NCBI GenBank assembly: GCA_046302135.1
Contig: JBKCIQ010000195.1
Coordinates: forward strand, 1-8,359
DNA length: 8,359 nt
Direction: 5' to 3'
Origin: AM-1111 sp046302135
GTDB taxonomy: Bacteria > Bacteroidota > Bacteroidia > B-17B0 > Aurantibacillaceae
Shown: positions 1 through 6,462 of the stretch, piece by piece
How positions within the stretch are numbered: position 1 is the first letter of the stretch
Layout of the letters: the number at the start of each line of letters is the position of its first letter
Program-made: the position numbers and the translations under genes
The notes under the pieces: model-generated
Seen by the model: the letters and a program-made list of their open reading frames with translations, nothing else
The model's database searches: none
What the model was told of the DNA's origin: nothing

Positions 1-275
1 CCTTTTAGATCAACTTGATTGAAAAAATTTATGGCTACCTTTTCAACCTCGATAGTAGTTTTCAGTTCTTCTGAAAGCCAGCTAGAAGTTTTTTTGGCCG
101 CCCATGTCTGGAATTGATGAGATTGAATCAGGAAAATTAAAATTACAGGAGATATAATCAGAAATATTAAAAGTATTAATAGAGATCTTTTGAGTAAGCT
201 CTTTTTCTTTCCCTTTTTTTCTAAAGAAAGGGTTGTTAAGTTTTCAGTATTATTTTTGGGTTGTTCAGCGCTCAC
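1..275 (-). CDS. tamB: TamB-like translocation/assembly module protein, N-terminal part only
   Basis: The reading frame is open from a GTG at 275 to the left edge, giving 91 complete codons of a longer gene. An in-frame TAA lies four codons upstream of the GTG with no ATG between them, so GTG is the only reasonable start. The protein begins with a polar, lysine-rich segment (about residues 1-30, with a KKGKKK cluster), then one hydrophobic segment (about 31-50), then a region reading QTWAAKK...WLSEEL...IEVEKVAINFF. This is the usual N-terminus of Bacteroidota TamB/AsmA-like proteins: an inner-membrane anchor followed by the start of a long periplasmic beta-helical body. By family knowledge such proteins bridge the periplasm and help move lipids or outer-membrane proteins. 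A divergent tsaD neighbour is common for this gene in the phylum. The rest of the gene is outside the window, so length and C-terminal DUF490 domain cannot be checked. Confidence 0.8.
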   Translation of the reverse strand, partial: MSAEQPKNNTENLTTLSLEKKGKKKSLLKRSLLILLIFLIISPVILIFLIQSHQFQTWAAKKTSSWLSEELKTTIEVEKVAINFFNQVDLK

Positions 276-293
276 TAAATCGTATTATCCAAT

Positions 294-325
294 TTTAAAA
301 GGATATCTGAAAAAAATTAACTTTA
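294..325 (+). promoter_or_regulatory. Candidate promoter of tsaD (-33 TTTA, -7 TAACTTTA)
   Basis: TTTA at 294-297 is followed after 20 bp by TAACTTTA at 318-325, one base from TAnnTTTG. The 11-base string TTAACTTTACC (317-327) recurs exactly in the gltA promoter on the other strand, which supports a real element. The predicted transcript would begin about 9 nt before the tsaD ATG at 338, a very short leader. Confidence 0.5.
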
Positions 326-329
326 CCTA

Positions 330-337
330 CAAATATA
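330..337 (-). promoter_or_regulatory. Candidate -7 element for tamB
   Basis: The minus strand reads TATATTTG, a perfect match to the Bacteroidota -7 consensus TAnnTTTG. It would place the transcript start about 50 nt before the GTG of the tamB-like gene. It ends directly beside the tsaD ATG at 338. No good TTTG box is seen 19-20 bp upstream, so the assignment is weak. The match could be chance in AT-rich DNA. Confidence 0.35.
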
Positions 338-1372
338 ATGAATATTAAAGAGGAAAACTTAATAACGTTGGGCATAGAATCAAGTTGTGATGATACCTCT
401 ATTGCTCTTTTAAAAGGTAACAAATTATTGGCCAATTTAACCGCCAATCAGAAAGTACATGAGGAATACGGAGGTGTTGTGCCTGAATTAGCCAGCAGAT
501 CTCACCTCAAAAATATTGTTCCATTAATGGACATTACCTTGAAAAAGGCAGGTGTTAATTTTAGTGAAATAGATGCTGTGGCTTTCACTAATGGCCCGGG
601 TTTGCTTGGTTCATTATTAGTAGGTGCGTCCTATGCTAAATCAATTTCAATGGCAATGGGAAAACCGCTTATTGAAGTTAACCATATGCGCGGACACATT
701 CTTTCACACTTCATTCAAATTAATGATAAGGAGTATAATCCTCCTGATTTTCCATTTTTATGTCTAACCGTTTCAGGTGGGCATACTCAAATTGTCCGTG
801 TTGATGATGCTTATTCGTTTGTTATTCTTGGAGGAACAATAGATGATGCAGCCGGTGAGGCTTTTGACAAGGGCGCTAAAATTTTAGGTTTATCCTATCC
901 GGGCGGACCTGAGATTGATAAACTTTCTAAATTGGGTGATCCACATTCATTTAAATTTTCCCAACCTAAGACCGAAGCGTTGAATTTTAGTTTCAGCGGG
1001 TTAAAGACTTCATTACTTTATTTTGTTAGAGATAAAATTGCTGTTGATTCAAATTTTGTGGATGATAATTTAAATGATATATGTGCAAGTTATCAAAACG
1101 CAATTATTGAGATTTTAATAAAGAAAATTGAAATTGCAGCTGACTCAACGGGTATTAATAAAATTGCTCTAGCCGGTGGCGTGAGTGCAAATTCAACACT
1201 CAGGAATAACTTATTAAAAAAAGGTAAGGACAGAGGCTGGCAAATTTTTCTTCCGGAATTTCAGTTTTGTACAGATAATGCCGCAATGATTGCAATTGCC
1301 GGATACTTCAAGTTTTTAAGAAAAGAATTTACTGATTTGCGTACTGTTCCGTTTGCTAAAATGGGTATTTAA
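338..1372 (+). CDS. tsaD: tRNA N6-adenosine threonylcarbamoyltransferase TsaD
   Basis: TsaD is the catalytic subunit that moves the threonylcarbamoyl group from threonylcarbamoyl-AMP to N6 of A37 in ANN-decoding tRNAs (t6A). It works in the cytoplasm with TsaB and TsaE, whose genes are not in this window. At 344 residues it matches the family's usual length (E. coli about 337). Visible hallmarks of the ASKHA-fold Kae1/TsaD family: the GIESSCDDT motif near residues 12-20, the metal-binding HMRGH motif (H116, H120), the nucleotide-binding SGGHT motif (146-150), GEAFDKGAK (173-181) and YPGGPE (187-192), LAGGVSAN (278-285), and CTDNAAM (311-317) with the third metal ligand D313. All key residues are present. 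The ATG at 338 puts the first motif about 12 residues in, as usual. It diverges from the tamB-like gene, and the next plus-strand gene starts 48 nt after its stop with no clear terminator between. Confidence 0.97.
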   Translation: MNIKEENLITLGIESSCDDTSIALLKGNKLLANLTANQKVHEEYGGVVPELASRSHLKNIVPLMDITLKKAGVNFSEIDAVAFTNGPGLLGSLLVGASYAKSISMAMGKPLIEVNHMRGHILSHFIQINDKEYNPPDFPFLCLTVSGGHTQIVRVDDAYSFVILGGTIDDAAGEAFDKGAKILGLSYPGGPEIDKLSKLGDPHSFKFSQPKTEALNFSFSGLKTSLLYFVRDKIAVDSNFVDDNLNDICASYQNAIIEILIKKIEIAADSTGINKIALAGGVSANSTLRNNLLKKGKDRGWQIFLPEFQFCTDNAAMIAIAGYFKFLRKEFTDLRTVPFAKMGI

Positions 1373-1420
1373 TTAGTTATCTATTGGCATATTATTTTAT
1401 TTTTTCAATAAAAAACGTTT

Positions 1421-2008
1421 ATGCCAAAAAATGAAACAAACGGAAGTATACCGATTAAAAAAAAGCTTAATGGTAGTATTTCGAAATCCAATGGAACAGA
1501 ATCAAAGCTCGATCAAGTTCTAATACACGAACTTAATCATATTTTCGAGGGTGAAAATTCATTGATCTCTTTTTTTCCTGAAATGATTAAAAAAGTTTCT
1601 GATGAAGATATGGAAGAAACTATGAATGAGCTTTTACAGCAAAATAAAAAGCAGTTCGAAAGATTAGACAAGATTCTTTCAAGATATTCATTTAAATATT
1701 TGAAGACTGAAAAATGTGAGGTTATGGAATCACATATTGGAGAGTGTAAGTCGGTAATGAGTAAATTTCATCAGGGACCAGCTTTAGATGCATCACTGAT
1801 AATTCAGTTGCAGAAAATTTTACACCATAAAATTGCCAGTTATGGCTCTATTTGTGAAATTTCAGATGTTCTCAACTTAAGTAGGATTGCAGACGTGCTT
1901 GACAGAACATTGCTCGAATGTGAAAATGCAGATGTTAACTTAACTCAATTGGCCGAAGAAATTAATTCTGACGCTTACGAAGAAATATTGACTCATATGC
2001 CAAATTAA
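1421..2008 (+). CDS. DUF892/YciE-YciF-type ferritin-like protein, metal site apparently degenerate
   Basis: The protein has 195 residues and no signal peptide or membrane segment. After a polar, probably disordered N-terminus (about 1-28) comes an all-helical domain (about 29-185) that I recognise as the ferritin-like DUF892 (YciE/YciF) family. The signs are HELNHIFEGENSL (36-48), KKQFERLDKIL (76-86), KCEVMESHIGE (98-108), HHKIASYG (135-142) and the closing LTQLAEEIN. Family members form four-helix bundles; several are stress-induced, but no enzymatic role is settled. Compared from memory with typical members, E45 and E108 are kept. The usual HLEET segment in helix 2 reads LLQQN (71-75), and the usual HYEIAGYG reads HHKIASYG, with K137 in place of Glu. 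The di-iron site is therefore probably incomplete. The ATG at 1421 lies 48 nt after tsaD, so co-transcription is possible, though no functional link to tsaD is evident. I am confident of the fold family and less so of the loss of metal binding. Confidence 0.75.
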   Translation: MPKNETNGSIPIKKKLNGSISKSNGTESKLDQVLIHELNHIFEGENSLISFFPEMIKKVSDEDMEETMNELLQQNKKQFERLDKILSRYSFKYLKTEKCEVMESHIGECKSVMSKFHQGPALDASLIIQLQKILHHKIASYGSICEISDVLNLSRIADVLDRTLLECENADVNLTQLAEEINSDAYEEILTHMPN

Positions 2009-2105
2009 CTCAAAACGGGAATACAGTTTCAAAATGAAAATCGCAAATTATTTTATTGAATTGTAAAGCAGCAAGTTCAGTATTGGCAGATAAATTGTTT
2101 CAACT

Positions 2106-2111
2106 AAAGGA
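2106..2111 (+). promoter_or_regulatory. Shine-Dalgarno-like AAAGGA before the small membrane protein
   Basis: The purine-rich AAAGGA ends 8 nt before the ATG at 2120, a good position for a ribosome binding site. Such sites are uncommon in Bacteroidota, and none of the other genes here shows one clearly. It favours 2120 as a real start. The 111-base gap before it (2009-2119) holds no convincing promoter or hairpin. Confidence 0.4.
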
Positions 2112-2119
2112 AAAGTTTT

Positions 2120-2335
2120 ATGTCATTATTAAAAGTACTTGCTGGTTTTTCGTTTGTTTTAGGTGCGTCATTTTTATTTTATGCGATAGGGAAATTAGAT
2201 ACAGAAAATAGATATCATCATAAAATTGATTCTATCAAAGCTGATTCATTGAAAAAAAATGTAGTTAATTCAATTAATGAGGTTAAAATTTCTAGAGAAA
2301 CCAACAATAAAGTTAGAGTTTACAGTATAAAGTAA
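2120..2335 (+). CDS. Small single-pass membrane protein of unknown function (71 aa)
   Basis: I do not recognise a family. Residues about 4-24 form one hydrophobic segment rich in Leu, Phe, Ala and Gly (LLKVLAGFSFVLGASFLFYA), followed by a polar, basic tail of about 47 residues (DSIKADSLKK, then NEVKISRETNNKVRVYSIK). There is no lipobox Cys and no clear signal-peptidase site after the hydrophobic stretch, so an uncleaved N-terminal anchor is the better reading. With one Lys before and many charged residues after the segment, the tail's side of the membrane cannot be decided. The AAAGGA before the ATG, the unbroken frame and the membrane-anchor pattern argue for a real gene. It lies 111 nt after the DUF892 gene and faces the gltA terminator convergently. 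A chance ORF is possible but unlikely. Confidence 0.6.
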   Translation: MSLLKVLAGFSFVLGASFLFYAIGKLDTENRYHHKIDSIKADSLKKNVVNSINEVKISRETNNKVRVYSIK

Positions 2336-2385
2336 GTTTCAATAGAAATTTAAAAAAATACAAATTATATTTTGAACTGGTTTAT

Positions 2386-2421
2386 AAAAAAACACCCATG
2401 ATGAAAGTATCATGGGTGTTT
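2386..2421 (-). terminator. Intrinsic terminator of gltA
   Basis: A 13-bp perfect stem (2390-2402 paired with 2409-2421, core ACACCCATGAT) encloses a 6-base loop. On the minus strand it is followed by a run of seven T (complement of 2386-2392, partly inside the stem). It lies 20 nt past the gltA stop. The plus-strand side lacks a T run, so it is not an obvious terminator for the convergent small membrane protein gene. Confidence 0.9.
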
Positions 2422-2440
2422 AGAAATTATTAAACCTATT

Positions 2441-3754
2441 CTACGCTTTAGATGCGGCTATTTTTTTCTTGATCCATTCAGTAGTAACGGAGCCCGGTCT
2501 TTCAATTGGAGAACCTGTAGCGCGATCCCAAATTAGAGATGCCATTACACCTAATGCTCTGGAAACTCCGAATAGTACCGTATAGAAGTCGTACTCATGC
2601 ATTCCATAATGAACTAAAAGAGCACCTGAATGCGCATCAACGTTTGGCCATGGATTTTTAATCTTTCCTGTTGCCTCAAGAATCGGAGGTGCAACTTCAT
2701 AAATCATCTGAACTATTTCACAGATATCGTCATGCCCAATGTAAGTTTTGTAAAAATCTTGCTGTGCTGAAAATCTCGGGTCGGTTTTTCTTAAAACAGC
2801 ATGTCCATATCCTGGAACAACTTTACCTTCTGCAAGAGTTTTCTTTATGTATTCTGAAATTTGTTCTTTTGTAGGAAGTCCTCCACCTAAAGTTTCTTTT
2901 AATTCCATTATCCAATGTAAAACCTCCTGATTTGCTAATCCATGCAGTGGTCCTGCAAGGCCAGACATGCCGGCAGCAAAAGCAAGGTATGGATCACTTA
3001 GCGCCGACCCAACAAGATGCGTAGCATGTGCAGATACGTTTCCTCCTTCATGATCCACGTGAATGGTTAAATACAGCCTCATCAAGCGTTTCATGTCAAA
3101 AATATCATATCCAAGCATGTGTGCAAAGTTTGCTGCCCAATCCAACTTATGATCCGGTTCAATGTGTACACCACCTTTATATTTTCTTCTGTAGATGTAT
3201 GCTGCAACTCGAGGCAAGCGAGCAATCATATTCATTGCATCTTCATAAACATACTCCCAGTAATCTTTTTTGTTTATTCCTTTGGCATAGGCCTTTGCAA
3301 AAACAGATTCCGTTTGCAACGCAAGGACACCGGTGATAAACTGCGTCATTGGGTGAGTATCTGCCGGCAATTTTTCTAGTACATCAAAAACATGTTTGGG
3401 TACATTGCTGCGCTTCATCCACTCATTCGTGATAAAGGTAACGTCTTCCTGAGTTGGTAATTCTCCAACTAACATCAAATAAAAAATTCCCTCTGGAAGC
3501 GGTTCTGTTCCACCAGGTGCCTTTGGTAATTGTTTCCTCAATTCGGGAATTGAGTATCCGCGAAAACGAATGCCTTCTTCTGGATCGAGCTTGGAGGTTT
3601 CTGTTACCATACCAACCATACCTTTCATTCCCTGATAAACTTGTGCTACGGTAATTTCACCAAGTTTAAAATCACCATTATTTTTTATAATGTCCTTAAT
3701 GTCTGCTGAAAGCACAGTGGCTTTTTCACGAAATTTTTCTTTGAGCTTATCCAT
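2441..3754 (-). CDS. gltA: Citrate synthase, eukaryotic/mitochondrial-type (type I)
   Basis: This enzyme condenses acetyl-CoA with oxaloacetate to citrate and CoA, the first step of the TCA cycle, in the cytoplasm. It has 437 residues. The catalytic triad is complete: H271 in GPLHGLANQ, H318 in VPGYGHAVLRKTDPR, and D373 in NPWPNVDAHSG. The oxaloacetate-binding H235 lies in IHVDHEGGNVSAH. Many segments match animal mitochondrial citrate synthase almost word for word from memory, including LDPEEGIRFRGYSIPE, SALSDPYL, KNPWPNVDAHSG and YTVLFGVSRALGV. It lacks the extra N-terminal domain of the NADH-sensitive hexameric enzymes of many Gram-negative bacteria. A dimeric enzyme without NADH inhibition is therefore inferred. 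No targeting peptide is present. The gene has its own promoter and terminator and follows eno by 82 bp on the same strand. The start at 3754 fits the promoter and the N-terminal helix of the family. Confidence 0.97.
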   Translation of the reverse strand: MDKLKEKFREKATVLSADIKDIIKNNGDFKLGEITVAQVYQGMKGMVGMVTETSKLDPEEGIRFRGYSIPELRKQLPKAPGGTEPLPEGIFYLMLVGELPTQEDVTFITNEWMKRSNVPKHVFDVLEKLPADTHPMTQFITGVLALQTESVFAKAYAKGINKKDYWEYVYEDAMNMIARLPRVAAYIYRRKYKGGVHIEPDHKLDWAANFAHMLGYDIFDMKRLMRLYLTIHVDHEGGNVSAHATHLVGSALSDPYLAFAAGMSGLAGPLHGLANQEVLHWIMELKETLGGGLPTKEQISEYIKKTLAEGKVVPGYGHAVLRKTDPRFSAQQDFYKTYIGHDDICEIVQMIYEVAPPILEATGKIKNPWPNVDAHSGALLVHYGMHEYDFYTVLFGVSRALGVMASLIWDRATGSPIERPGSVTTEWIKKKIAASKA

Positions 3755-3786
3755 GATTTTTTTATGTCTTTATTATTGTGATTTGG

Positions 3787-3817
3787 TAAAGTTAACTGAT
3801 GTACTTCAATTGACAAA
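3787..3817 (-). promoter_or_regulatory. Promoter of gltA (TTTG-N19-TAACTTTA)
   Basis: On the minus strand TTTG (3817-3814) is followed after 19 bp by TAACTTTA (3794-3787). This fits the Bacteroidota -33/-7 layout with one mismatch in the -7 box. It predicts a leader of roughly 30 nt before the ATG at 3754. It sits inside the 82-bp eno-gltA gap, so gltA can be transcribed apart from eno. Confidence 0.7.
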
Positions 3818-3836
3818 TTCTAATTGGTAAAACATT

Positions 3837-5132
3837 TTATCTTCCTTTTAAGAATTTAAAACTGTCTGAAGGATAATATGCACTTTCACCAAGTTGTTCT
3901 TCAATTCTTAGTAATTGGTTGTACTTAGCAATCCGGTCGCTTCTGCTGGCACTTCCTGTTTTTATTTGTCCGCATGAAAGTGCAACTGAAAGATCAGCAA
4001 TTGTGGTATCTTCCGTTTCGCCGCTTCTGTGACTCATTACGGATGTATATCCGTTTTTATGTGCAAGCTGTACTGCGTTTATTGTTTCAGTGAGGGTTCC
4101 AATTTGATTTACTTTTACCAAAATTGAGTTCGCTACTCCTTTATCAATTCCGCTTTGCAATCTGTTTACATTGGTTACAAAAAGATCATCTCCTACCAAC
4201 TGAATATTTTTACCTACTTTTTCTGTTAACATTTTCCATCCATCCCAGTCGTCTTCGGCACAACCATCCTCAATTGAAATGATTGGATATTTTTTACACC
4301 AATCAGCCCAGTAATCTGTCATTTCATCAGGACTTAATTGAGCTCCGGTAGATTTCTTTAAAACATATTTTTTTGCTTTAGCATCATAAAACTCTGAAGA
4401 CGCCGCATCAAGAGCTATAAAAACGTCCTTCCCCGGTTGGTAATTTGCAGATTCTATCGCCTGTAAAACATATTTTAAAGCATCTTCGTTAGACTTAATA
4501 TTGGGAGCAAATCCACCTTCATCACCAACATTGGTGGATAGCCCCTGTTTTTTTAATACATTTTTTAAATGATGAAATATTTCAGTTCCCATTCTTAATG
4601 CTTCAGAGAATGAAGCAGCACCAACAGGCATGATCATAAATTCCTGAAAGTCTATTCCGTTATCAGCATGTGCGCCACCGTTTAGAATATTCATCATAGG
4701 AATGGGTAGCGTATTAGAGTTTACTCCGCCAATATACTTATAGAGTGGTAATCCGGAACTTTCAGCTGCTGCTTTTGCAATCGCAAGTGAAACACCTAAA
4801 ATCGCATTTGCACCTAGATTTGCCTTGTTTGGAGAACCGTCTAATTCAATCATTTTTTTATCGATTCCTGCCTGATCGAATGCAAACCAACCTTTAAGGT
4901 TTTCGTTAAGAACAGTATTCACGCTGTTTACAGCATTAAAAACACTTTTCCCAAGGTATTGAGATTTGTTGTTGTCTCTCAGTTCAACCGCTTCATGTGT
5001 TCCAGTTGATGCTCCGGAAGGTACCGCGGCTCGGCCTATATGACCTGAATCTGTAATCACATCTACCTCTACTGTAGGATTACCTCTTGAATCAAGTATT
5101 TGTCTAGCTGTTATTGATAATATATATGACAT
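3837..5132 (-). CDS. eno: Enolase (phosphopyruvate hydratase)
   Basis: Enolase interconverts 2-phosphoglycerate and phosphoenolpyruvate in glycolysis and gluconeogenesis, needs Mg2+, and is usually a cytoplasmic dimer or octamer. The length of 431 residues is standard. The N-terminal domain carries ILDSRGNPTVEVDV (12-25) and the mobile loop VPSGASTG (37-44). The barrel carries H155 in NGGAHADNG, the proton-transfer E205 in VGDEGGFAPN, metal ligands D242 (ALDAASSEF), E288 (SIEDG) and the Asp pair of GDDLF (315-316), the catalytic base K340 in LVKVNQIGT, the SHRSGETED loop (367-375) and the substrate-binding K391. Nothing essential is missing. No terminator is seen between its stop and the gltA promoter, so some read-through into gltA is likely. 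Upstream it is insulated by the T9SS gene's terminator and has its own -7 element. Confidence 0.98.
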   Translation of the reverse strand: MSYILSITARQILDSRGNPTVEVDVITDSGHIGRAAVPSGASTGTHEAVELRDNNKSQYLGKSVFNAVNSVNTVLNENLKGWFAFDQAGIDKKMIELDGSPNKANLGANAILGVSLAIAKAAAESSGLPLYKYIGGVNSNTLPIPMMNILNGGAHADNGIDFQEFMIMPVGAASFSEALRMGTEIFHHLKNVLKKQGLSTNVGDEGGFAPNIKSNEDALKYVLQAIESANYQPGKDVFIALDAASSEFYDAKAKKYVLKKSTGAQLSPDEMTDYWADWCKKYPIISIEDGCAEDDWDGWKMLTEKVGKNIQLVGDDLFVTNVNRLQSGIDKGVANSILVKVNQIGTLTETINAVQLAHKNGYTSVMSHRSGETEDTTIADLSVALSCGQIKTGSASRSDRIAKYNQLLRIEEQLGESAYYPSDSFKFLKGR

Positions 5133-5154
5133 TAAAAAATATTTTTATTGACAA

Positions 5155-5162
5155 CAAAATTA
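5155..5162 (-). promoter_or_regulatory. Candidate -7 element of eno (TAATTTTG)
   Basis: The minus strand reads TAATTTTG, a perfect TAnnTTTG, about 23 nt before the eno ATG. A TTTG lies upstream at 5177-5174, but only 11 bp away, too close for the usual 19-20 bp. At the usual distance only degenerate AT-rich sequence is present. The position between the upstream terminator and eno supports it. Confidence 0.5.
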
Positions 5163-5208
5163 ATTTAACGTGTCAAATTTTAATAAAATAGTTATTGAGT
5201 ATTTATCC

Positions 5209-5240
5209 AAAAAAAAACCCCGAAAATTATTTCGGGGTTT
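5209..5240 (-). terminator. Intrinsic terminator of the T9SS cargo gene
   Basis: An 11-bp perfect stem (5215-5225 with 5230-5240, core ACCCCGAAA) closes an ATTA loop and is followed on the minus strand by nine T (complement of 5209-5217, overlapping the stem base). It lies 20 nt past the stop of the T9SS gene and before the eno promoter, so it separates the two units. Confidence 0.92.
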
Positions 5241-5260
5241 GAATAATAATGCTGAATTAA

Positions 5261-6406
5261 TTATTCAATTACTAAACGCTTGGTAGTTTTGTAACCATTT
5301 ACATCAAAGCTGTAAATGTAAATACCTTTTGATAATTGGTTAGCGCTTAATTCCATGCTGTGCTCACCGGCATTCAAATTGTTGAAAGTTTTTTCCATAA
5401 CAACACGGCCTGACATGTCGGTCAATTCAAACTTTACATCAGTTGCTTTAGTTAAATTGTAACGAATTGTTGTTGTGTTGTTGAAAGGATTAGGCATGTT
5501 CTGATAAACTTTGAAGTCATTACGTGTGTTTTCATTCCATCCGATAGTTGCATCATCAAAAGAAACTTTTGCCCATACTTCCCAGTCCTGAGTTTCAATA
5601 TATCCACCACTTTGATAAGTAATGTTTCTGTTTGCAGTGATACCGTTGATGTATGGAGGGTATCTCATATATGAAGTAGCGTAAGCTGATTGAGTGGTTG
5701 TTCCTCCGCTTCCGTCATCTATACTTGACCCAACAACGCTGGCAGTGTCAGAATCCGGGCCTTTGTAGATGAAATTCAAACCAACTTTATCTACACTGCA
5801 ATTTACTGTGTATCCTGGAGCAAATGGTAAAACAAAAGAAGCACCTTGTCCAACCCAGTTTCCACCAGGTGAAAGAGTAGTGTTAGCTGAATCACGAACA
5901 GAGAATAAAACGGTTGACGATGTTGTTGGAGCACCTGCAGTATTTAGTTTAACAATGTCTACACCAACAGTATTGTAATTTCCTGAGTTATTTTCATGTG
6001 TCATTAAAACGAAAACTGAATCAATAGACATAGTGGCAGGGAAAACATTAGAGCCCATGTAATCCACATCTAGTACATTGTCAGCATAATCATCAAATAC
6101 TCCAAATTGATTAAGTGCTACACAAATATAGTTAAAGCTTGTGTCTGCTGCAGTATATAGAGAATTGAATCTCCATACATATGATAAATCATTTTGTGAA
6201 TTCCATGAATAATCAATATATCCTGAACGCATCATGGCTGAACTTTTTTGTGATTGAGCAATCACGCTTCCCTTCATGTGCGATTGCTTAACCGCGCGTA
6301 TCTCATTGTTAAGGTTGTTCCCAAAAGTATACTTCTTCTGGATTTGTTGCGCCGACATAGAACCTGTTAGAATTCCTGCCACAACAAGTGAGTAAAGTTT
6401 TTTCAT
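5261..6406 (-). CDS. Secreted protein with T9SS C-terminal sorting domain, function unknown
   Basis: The 381-residue product has a Sec signal peptide: MKK, a hydrophobic core to about residue 15, and a likely cut after SMSA (about 19). The last 85 residues or so (about 297-381) form a type A T9SS sorting domain: VYQNMPNPFNNTTTIRYNL, then FELTDMSGRVV, LNAGEHSMEL, LSKGIYIYSF and a closing TTKRLVIE. By family knowledge this tail directs passage across the outer membrane by the type IX system, followed by cleavage and attachment to the cell surface or release. The middle (about 20-290) is rich in Ser, Thr, Asn and aromatic residues, looks beta-rich, has only two Cys (C95, C203), and shows no enzyme motif that I recognise. 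A surface or adhesive role is only a guess. A promoter-like element upstream and a strong terminator downstream suggest a single-gene unit. The start at 6406 is fixed by the signal peptide. Confidence 0.88.
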   Translation of the reverse strand: MKKLYSLVVAGILTGSMSAQQIQKKYTFGNNLNNEIRAVKQSHMKGSVIAQSQKSSAMMRSGYIDYSWNSQNDLSYVWRFNSLYTAADTSFNYICVALNQFGVFDDYADNVLDVDYMGSNVFPATMSIDSVFVLMTHENNSGNYNTVGVDIVKLNTAGAPTTSSTVLFSVRDSANTTLSPGGNWVGQGASFVLPFAPGYTVNCSVDKVGLNFIYKGPDSDTASVVGSSIDDGSGGTTTQSAYATSYMRYPPYINGITANRNITYQSGGYIETQDWEVWAKVSFDDATIGWNENTRNDFKVYQNMPNPFNNTTTIRYNLTKATDVKFELTDMSGRVVMEKTFNNLNAGEHSMELSANQLSKGIYIYSFDVNGYKTTKRLVIE

Positions 6407-6428
6407 AGTTTTAATTATAATTGTTTGG

Positions 6429-6460
6429 TAAATTTAAAATAATTGAAAGAAAAAAACAAA
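6429..6460 (-). promoter_or_regulatory. Promoter of the T9SS cargo gene (TTTG-N20-TAAATTTA)
   Basis: On the minus strand TTTG (6460-6457) is followed after 20 bp by TAAATTTA (6436-6429) and then CC. This is the same TAAnTTTACC core seen before tsaD and gltA. It predicts a leader of about 20 nt. It fills the 56-bp gap after lepA, where no hairpin terminator is seen, so lepA read-through may add to its transcription. Confidence 0.6.
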
Positions 6461-6462
6461 CT

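Noticed and set aside
1373..1420. Possible terminator or promoter between tsaD and the DUF892 gene
   Set aside because: There is a T-rich stretch but no stem before it. The TTGG and TATTTTTT boxes are only 11 bp apart, too close for the phylum's promoter layout.
2671..3654. Several plus-strand open frames of 66-102 codons within the citrate synthase gene
   Set aside because: They lie antisense to a complete gltA with all catalytic residues, have no recognisable motifs, and read as low-quality shadow translations.
3755..3836. Possible terminator between eno and gltA (CAATT...AATTG repeat)
   Set aside because: The stem is only 5 bp of A/T-rich pairs with no T run after it. The region is better explained by the gltA promoter.
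5769..5978. A 69-codon plus-strand frame opposite the T9SS cargo gene
   Set aside because: It is antisense to a gene supported by a signal peptide and a sorting domain, and shows no features of its own.
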